The notes under the pieces were generated by a model, which had not been told where the DNA came from, did not search any database, and saw only the letters and a program-made list of their open reading frames with translations. Positions 31,588 through 36,138 of a DNA stretch of 36,138 bases are shown here, in pieces. Positions within the stretch are counted from its first letter, which is position 1. Each line of letters opens with the position of its first letter. A program made the translations under genes and the position numbers. The stretch comes from CAZSTA01 sp964609495 [NCBI: uncultured bacterium] (GTDB taxonomy: Bacteria > CAZSTA01), in contig CAZSTA010000010.1 in NCBI GenBank assembly GCA_964609495.1, positions 1 through 36,138 of the forward strand, written 5' to 3'.

Positions 31588-34233
31588 ATGCCGCAATTGA
31601 CACCAATGATGCGTCAATATATGAAAGTAAAACAGAAATATCCTGATGAACTTCTCTTCTTCCGTATGGGAGATTTCTATGAGATGTTCTTCGAGGATGC
31701 CAAGATCGTATCTAATGAGCTCGATATAGCTTTAACCTCTCGGAATCAGGGAAGTAAGGAACCGATCCCGATGGCAGGCGTCCCCCATCACTCAGTGCAG
31801 ACCTACATCGCTAGGCTAATCAAGAAGGGCTATCGGGTTGCCCTTTGCGATCAGGTTGAGGACCCTAAGTTGGCACGAGGATTGGTCAGACGAGAGGTGA
31901 TCAGGATTATCACCCCCGGGACGGTGTTAGATGATATATCTTTAGAGAAGGGGAGTAATAACTTCCTCCTCTCGCTTTCCCGTTCTAGCTCTGGGAATAG
32001 TATAGGGGTCGCTTTCATTGATATATCTACTGGCGATTTTCTGGTGACTCAATTTGAGGGAGAAGACGCTCTCGATAAGCTATTGATCGAGATCTCGCGC
32101 TTTCGTCCCTCGGAGTGTTTGATACCTGCTTCGTTAGTGGAGGATGAAGGTTTTCTCCGCTCTCTTAAAGATCAGTCCGATATGCTCCTTACCCCACGCA
32201 AGGATTGGTCATTCTCGCTAGAGAAGGGACGAAAGGAACTTCTTGATCACTTCCACACTGTATCCTTAGAGGGATTCGGATGTGAGAATCTTCCTCAAGC
32301 TATCTCGGCCGCAGGAGCCGCTTTGGAGTATGTGCAAGAGACGAGTCGTTCTTCCTTAATTCATATAAACCAACTCCGCACTTATTTTAACACCGATTAT
32401 CTCATACTAGATTCAACTACCCAACGTAACTTGGAGATTACCCATAATATCAGGGATAATTCCCGCCGAGGAACATTACTTGAGATAATTTTGCGAACAG
32501 TAACTGCAATGGGGAGTCGCCTTCTCCACCATTGGCTCTTACAGCCGCTCTGGGATGTGGAGGAGATTCGGAAGCGACAGGACGCAGTTGAGGTCTTCTA
32601 TCAGGATGTCTTTTTGAGACAGGACTTGAGAGAATTACTGAGAGGAGTATCCGATTTACAAAGGTTAGTCGGTAGGATATCCTCAGGAAATGCTAATGCG
32701 CGAGATCTCGTCTCCTTGAGAGATTCGTTGAAGCAGATACCCAAGTTAAGAGCCTTATTAAGTAGAGTCCCCACCACGCTCTTACAATCCCTAGCGGAAC
32801 AATTAGATGAGGTTGGAGAGGCTATATCCATAGTTGATAGGGCGATTGAGGAAGAGCCACCGTTGGCTCTGCAAGAGGGGGGGTTGATCAGGAGGGGATA
32901 CAATGAACAATTGGATGAGATACGCGATTCGATCCATGATAGCAAGGAGTGGATCGCTAGTCTTGAGAGCAGAGAGCGGAAGAGAACAGGGATCAAGAAT
33001 CTAAAAGTTGGCTTCAACAAAGTCTTTGGCTATTATATCGAGGTGACGAAATCCAATTTGAGAATGGTCCCCGATGATTATATCCGCAAGCAGACGCTCG
33101 TCAATGCCGAGCGATTCATCACCCCACAATTGAAGGAATACGAATCGAGGGTTCTGGGGGCGGAAGAACGTATCAATACGATGGAGTATGAGCTATTTGT
33201 GGAGGTTAGAGAGAATGTTGCTCTATATACGGAGAGGATTCAGAGAACCGCTGGGGCTTTAGCTCAACTGGATGTTCTCTCCGCTCTAGCGGAAGTCGCG
33301 GTTGAGAATGATTATGTAAAGCCCGAAGTCAATGGAGATGACAAGATAATCATCAAGAGGGGCCGCCATCCGATGGTGGAGAGGTTTATAGGTCGAAATG
33401 GATTCATCCCTAACGATGCTTATATAGATAATGAGGAGAGGCGCCTAGTAATCGTAACTGGGCCAAATATGTCGGGTAAATCCACCTATCTTAGACAGAT
33501 AGCGATAATAGTTCTGATGGCTCAGATGGGAAGCTTCGTTCCCGCGGATCAGGCTACGATCGGGGTAGTAGATCGTATCTTCACCCGCGTGGGGGCTTAT
33601 GATGATCTGACGATGGGGCAAAGCACCTTTATGGTCGAGATGAATGAGACTGCGAATATCCTTAATAATGCTACCTCGAGAAGCTTGATCATTCTTGATG
33701 AGATCGGAAGGGGGACAAGCACCTTCGACGGTCTCTCGATCGCTTGGGCGGTCGCGGAATACATTCATCAGCAGAATAAGATCGGAGCAAAGACCCTCTT
33801 TGCTACTCATTATCATCAACTAACGGAATTAGAGGAGCTCTTGCCGGGGGTGAAAAATTGCCATATCTCCATCGTGGAGAAGGATGATGAATTGATCTTC
33901 ATTCGCGAGGTGGTCGATGGCCAGTCGGATAGAAGTTATGGGATTCAAGTTGCTAAGCTAGCCGGACTTCCCGAGGAGGTGATCGGGCGAGCCAGCGATA
34001 TCCTCAAGAAACTGGAGGAGGAAGCCGCGATCGATGTGAGATATGAAAGGTCTCGCTCGAAGGGGAGACGATCTAGGGCTAGAAAATCAACAACTGATAC
34101 TGGACAGTTACCGCTCTTCACCGCTGCTCCCGATCCGATAATTGAAGAGCTGAAGAGAATGGATGTTACGAATATGACGCCGCTTGAGGCTCTAAATAAG
34201 CTATATGAATTGAAGAAGAAGGCTAGCGATTAA
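31588..34233 (+). CDS. mutS: DNA mismatch repair protein MutS
   Basis: The 881-residue protein recognises mismatches and starts repair. The N-terminal mismatch-binding domain has PDELLFFRMGDFYEMFFEDA (about 18-37), which includes the Phe-x-Glu wedge region. Connector, lever and clamp domains follow (about 130-560). The ATPase domain has Walker A GPNMSGKSTYLRQ near residue 627, the STFMVEM segment, Walker B IILDEIGRGTSTFDG and ATHYHQL. A short C-terminal tail with a basic stretch (RSRSKGRRSRARKS) ends in a region resembling the beta-clamp-binding PLF type (QLPLFTA). GGAGG lies 9 nt before the ATG. mutL, its usual neighbour, is absent; a convergent ABC operon follows. Confidence 0.97.
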   Translation: MPQLTPMMRQYMKVKQKYPDELLFFRMGDFYEMFFEDAKIVSNELDIALTSRNQGSKEPIPMAGVPHHSVQTYIARLIKKGYRVALCDQVEDPKLARGLVRREVIRIITPGTVLDDISLEKGSNNFLLSLSRSSSGNSIGVAFIDISTGDFLVTQFEGEDALDKLLIEISRFRPSECLIPASLVEDEGFLRSLKDQSDMLLTPRKDWSFSLEKGRKELLDHFHTVSLEGFGCENLPQAISAAGAALEYVQETSRSSLIHINQLRTYFNTDYLILDSTTQRNLEITHNIRDNSRRGTLLEIILRTVTAMGSRLLHHWLLQPLWDVEEIRKRQDAVEVFYQDVFLRQDLRELLRGVSDLQRLVGRISSGNANARDLVSLRDSLKQIPKLRALLSRVPTTLLQSLAEQLDEVGEAISIVDRAIEEEPPLALQEGGLIRRGYNEQLDEIRDSIHDSKEWIASLESRERKRTGIKNLKVGFNKVFGYYIEVTKSNLRMVPDDYIRKQTLVNAERFITPQLKEYESRVLGAEERINTMEYELFVEVRENVALYTERIQRTAGALAQLDVLSALAEVAVENDYVKPEVNGDDKIIIKRGRHPMVERFIGRNGFIPNDAYIDNEERRLVIVTGPNMSGKSTYLRQIAIIVLMAQMGSFVPADQATIGVVDRIFTRVGAYDDLTMGQSTFMVEMNETANILNNATSRSLIILDEIGRGTSTFDGLSIAWAVAEYIHQQNKIGAKTLFATHYHQLTELEELLPGVKNCHISIVEKDDELIFIREVVDGQSDRSYGIQVAKLAGLPEEVIGRASDILKKLEEEAAIDVRYERSRSKGRRSRARKSTTDTGQLPLFTAAPDPIIEELKRMDVTNMTPLEALNKLYELKKKASD

Positions 34234-34303
34234 CTAGCCAAGATGAGACCAGATCAAGGTATTAATCCCTAACTTTACAATTGTTTTCCTCTCAATAATA
34301 AGC

Positions 34304-34328
34304 AAGTCAGGCTTGATAAACCTGACTT
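34304..34328. terminator. Bidirectional terminator between mutS and the sugar permease genes
   Basis: AAGTCAGG (34304-34311) pairs perfectly with CCTGACTT (34321-34328) around a 9-nt loop. It lies between two convergent genes and is flanked by A/T-rich sequence on both sides (TATAGAATAT on the plus strand, GCTTATTATT on the minus strand), so it can serve both. Confidence 0.7.
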
Positions 34329-34358
34329 ATAGAATATCAAAATATAAAATTATCGAAA

Positions 34359-35201
34359 CTAACCCTTCAATCCGGTTAAAGTTATACCCTTAACAAATTG
34401 CTTCTGGACAAATAGGAAAACTAATAGAACAGGAAGGACAGCCATCGTAGTTCCAGCCATAATAAGGTGTTGCCTAGGCCCCCCATAAAATTGATCGAAC
34501 ATCATCAACCCTAGAGGTATAGTTTTCATCTCCAACCTATTTATCACGATAATTGGCCACAGGAAGGAATCCCAGCTCCACATAAAGATGAATATAGACA
34601 GAGTCCCTAAAGCGGCCTTGGAGAGAGGAAGGATGATCCTCCAATATATTCTGAACTCTGAGCAACCATCGATCCTGGCCGCATCAAGTAATTCATTGGG
34701 GATGTTCATAATAAATTGTCTCATTAAAAATATCCCAAAGGCGCTGTTAAGACCAGGTATTATCAAAGCCCAATAGGTATCAATTAGGCGAAATCTTCTC
34801 ATCATAATGTAAAAGGGGATCAGGGTCACTTGAAAGGGGATCATCATCGTGCTTAACACGATTATGAAAAATTTATCCCGGGCGAAGAAATCATATTTGG
34901 CGAAAGCGAAACCAGCCAAGGAACTAGTAAAGACACAGCCGATGGTTACTGTTGAAGCAACGAGCAAGCTGTTGAAAAAGAAGCGAAGGAAGGGAACATC
35001 GTTGAATACTGTAGGGTAGTTGGTCAGAGTTGGCTTTTCTGGAATCCAAACTGGCGGAAATTTATAGACGTCTTCGGGCCGCTTAAAGGAGGTAGATATC
35101 ATCCAGGCAAAAGGAGCCATCATTATAACGATTAGAAATAACATAAATAAGTATAAGAAGGACTTGCTTAGAAGATTTGATACAGATATTTTTCTATTCA
35201 T
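34359..35201 (-). CDS. Sugar ABC transporter permease, MalG/carbohydrate family
   Basis: The 280-residue protein is a BPD_transp_1 permease of the carbohydrate-uptake CUT1 type. It shows six hydrophobic segments. The EAA loop that contacts the ATPase is LLDAARIDGCSEFRIYWRIILPLSKAAL near residues 175-202. The periplasmic start PFAWMISTSFKRPEDVYKFPP is typical of MalG-like subunits. GAGGTGG lies just before the ATG on the minus strand. The partner permease is 12 bp upstream in the same direction. The sugar cannot be inferred; no binding protein or ATPase lies in the window. CUT1 systems often share one distant ATPase. Confidence 0.94.
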   Translation of the reverse strand: MNRKISVSNLLSKSFLYLFMLFLIVIMMAPFAWMISTSFKRPEDVYKFPPVWIPEKPTLTNYPTVFNDVPFLRFFFNSLLVASTVTIGCVFTSSLAGFAFAKYDFFARDKFFIIVLSTMMIPFQVTLIPFYIMMRRFRLIDTYWALIIPGLNSAFGIFLMRQFIMNIPNELLDAARIDGCSEFRIYWRIILPLSKAALGTLSIFIFMWSWDSFLWPIIVINRLEMKTIPLGLMMFDQFYGGPRQHLIMAGTTMAVLPVLLVFLFVQKQFVKGITLTGLKG

Positions 35202-35213
35202 TATACCACCTCG

Positions 35214-36110
35214 TTAGTATATTATCTCACCCTTGAATACCTTCAGTTGGACGAGGGTTAGTCCTAACAAGATCAAAAATAGTATGTAAGCCATAGCGGA
35301 AGCCTCGCCCATACGATAAAAGCGAAAACCTGTGAAATATATCTGCATAACTAAGGTTTTACTTGAGTTCCCAGGACCTCCTTGAGTAAGCACATAAGTT
35401 TGGGTGAATATCTGGAATGCTCCGATCACCTGAGTCACCAATATGAAAAGGGTGGTATTTTTCAAAAGAGGTAGAGTAATATGCCAAAGCGCTCTCAATG
35501 GCGTAGCTCCGTCTATTTTCGCCGCTTCATAGTAAACCTCTGGGATTCCAACTAGTCCCGCGACGAATATTATCATAACAAATCCCAGCGATTTCCATAG
35601 AGTCATCAGTATTATTGAATCCATCACTATCTTAGGATCAGTCAGCCAGTTATAAGGCCCTATTCCTATCTTCCCTAGCACATAGTTAAACACTCCGAAC
35701 GAGGGCTGATATAGCCATTTCCATACGATGGATATAGCTACCATAGATGTAACTACTGGAGCGAAACAAATATATCTCATCAGTAGTCTGAATCTACCAG
35801 GCAATTTCTGGAGCATCAAAGCTAAGATCAGACCTAGTATGATCACCGAGGAGACATAGACGAGGGTGAAATAGGTTGTATTCCACAAACAGATATGGAA
35901 AACAGAGTCTTTCAGCACATGTATATAGTTAGCCAGACCGACAAAAGATCGACTTCTTGCGACCAAATGCCAGTTGGTAAAGCTGATATAAAAGGCAAAT
36001 AGAACCGGAAATAGAACTAGAATTAGTATCGACAGCATAGGAGAGCTTATAAAGAGATATGGCGCTAAATTACGTTTAATTGCTTTGCGTAATCTTCTCG
36101 GAAGTTTCAT
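35214..36110 (-). CDS. Sugar ABC transporter permease, MalF/UgpA-like
   Basis: The 298-residue protein is the other CUT1 permease, with six hydrophobic segments and a basic N-terminus (KLPRRLRKAIKRN). Its EAA loop is YYEAAKIDGATPLRALWHITLPLLKN near residues 192-217. PVLFAFYISFTNWHLV and the GGPGNSSKTLVMQIYFTGFRF stretch are typical of UgpA/LacF-type subunits. AAAGGAG lies upstream of the ATG on the minus strand. Only 28 bp remain to the right edge. A binding-protein gene is expected beyond it, since that is the usual order in such operons; this is inference. Confidence 0.94.
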   Translation of the reverse strand: MKLPRRLRKAIKRNLAPYLFISSPMLSILILVLFPVLFAFYISFTNWHLVARSRSFVGLANYIHVLKDSVFHICLWNTTYFTLVYVSSVIILGLILALMLQKLPGRFRLLMRYICFAPVVTSMVAISIVWKWLYQPSFGVFNYVLGKIGIGPYNWLTDPKIVMDSIILMTLWKSLGFVMIIFVAGLVGIPEVYYEAAKIDGATPLRALWHITLPLLKNTTLFILVTQVIGAFQIFTQTYVLTQGGPGNSSKTLVMQIYFTGFRFYRMGEASAMAYILFLILLGLTLVQLKVFKGEIIY

Positions 36111-36138
36111 TTTTCGCTCACTCCTTTAAGATAAGGGG

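Noticed and set aside
31443-31646. A 67-codon open frame spanning the miaB-mutS gap
   Set aside because: It runs through the proposed mutS promoter and into the start of mutS in another frame, has no ribosome binding site and no recognised sequence.
1-36138. CRISPR arrays, tRNA or rRNA genes, insertion sequences, toxin-antitoxin or phage-defence genes
   Set aside because: I looked through all gaps and both strands and found no spaced direct repeats, tRNA cloverleaf sequences, transposases or defence-type genes. The window is mostly housekeeping.

Overview
This window is a chromosomal segment of an uncultivated-looking bacterium, dominated by conserved translation, RNA-processing and DNA-repair genes. 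Its gene order closely follows the nusA-mutS supercluster known from Bacillota: rimP-nusA-rnpM-infB-ylxP-rbfA-nrnA-truB-ribF-rpsO-pnp, then ftsK, rodZ, rimO, cinA, thpR, recA, recX, rny, miaB and mutS. Several details do not fit a typical spore-forming Bacillota. L27 starts directly with MAHKKG and lacks the N-terminal extension cut by the Prp protease, and no prp gene sits between rplU and rpmA. No sporulation genes, ylxQ, pgsA or mutL occupy their usual slots. I infer a non-sporulating, possibly thermophile-leaning lineage with clostridial-type gene order (AGA/AGG and ATA codons are visibly common), perhaps a deep-branching or candidate phylum. I cannot name it from sequence alone.

Layout. 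1-1980, minus strand: an orphan uroporphyrinogen-decarboxylase-like gene and rplU-rpmA. 2028-2120: back-to-back promoters for rplU (minus) and the rimP operon (plus). 2121-2261: a structured rimP leader with a possible 14-codon leader peptide and three overlapping hairpins. 2262-12278: the rimP to pnp translation and RNA cluster. 12279-12653: an RNA-structure-rich gap ending in a good promoter for uppP. 12654-15853: uppP and ftsK. 15876-21107: a promoter and a PnrA/BMP-type nucleoside ABC importer (binding protein, double ATPase, two permeases), interrupted by a GC-rich palindromic repeat. 21160-25483: rodZ, rimO, cinA, thpR. 25484-25800: the recA upstream gap, with a perfect 14-bp inverted repeat. 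25801-31415: recA, recX, rny, a PHP phosphoesterase and miaB. 31484-34233: promoter and mutS. 34304-34328: a shared terminator facing two minus-strand sugar ABC permease genes whose operon begins beyond the right edge.

How the genes work together. The first cluster couples ribosome maturation (RimP, RbfA), initiation (IF-2), transcription elongation (NusA), tRNA modification (TruB) and RNA turnover (PNPase, NrnA; RNase Y further along). The second covers recombination and mismatch repair (RecA, RecX, MutS), ribosomal and tRNA methylthiolation (RimO, MiaB) and cell shape or division (RodZ, FtsK, UppP). The two ABC systems supply nucleosides and probably a sugar.

Most of the window is ordinary housekeeping sequence and I found no clear new system. 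The points most worth checking are an in-frame amber codon inside an otherwise intact miaB, recX with an apparent AUC start codon, the rimP leader, and several structured or repeated non-coding segments.
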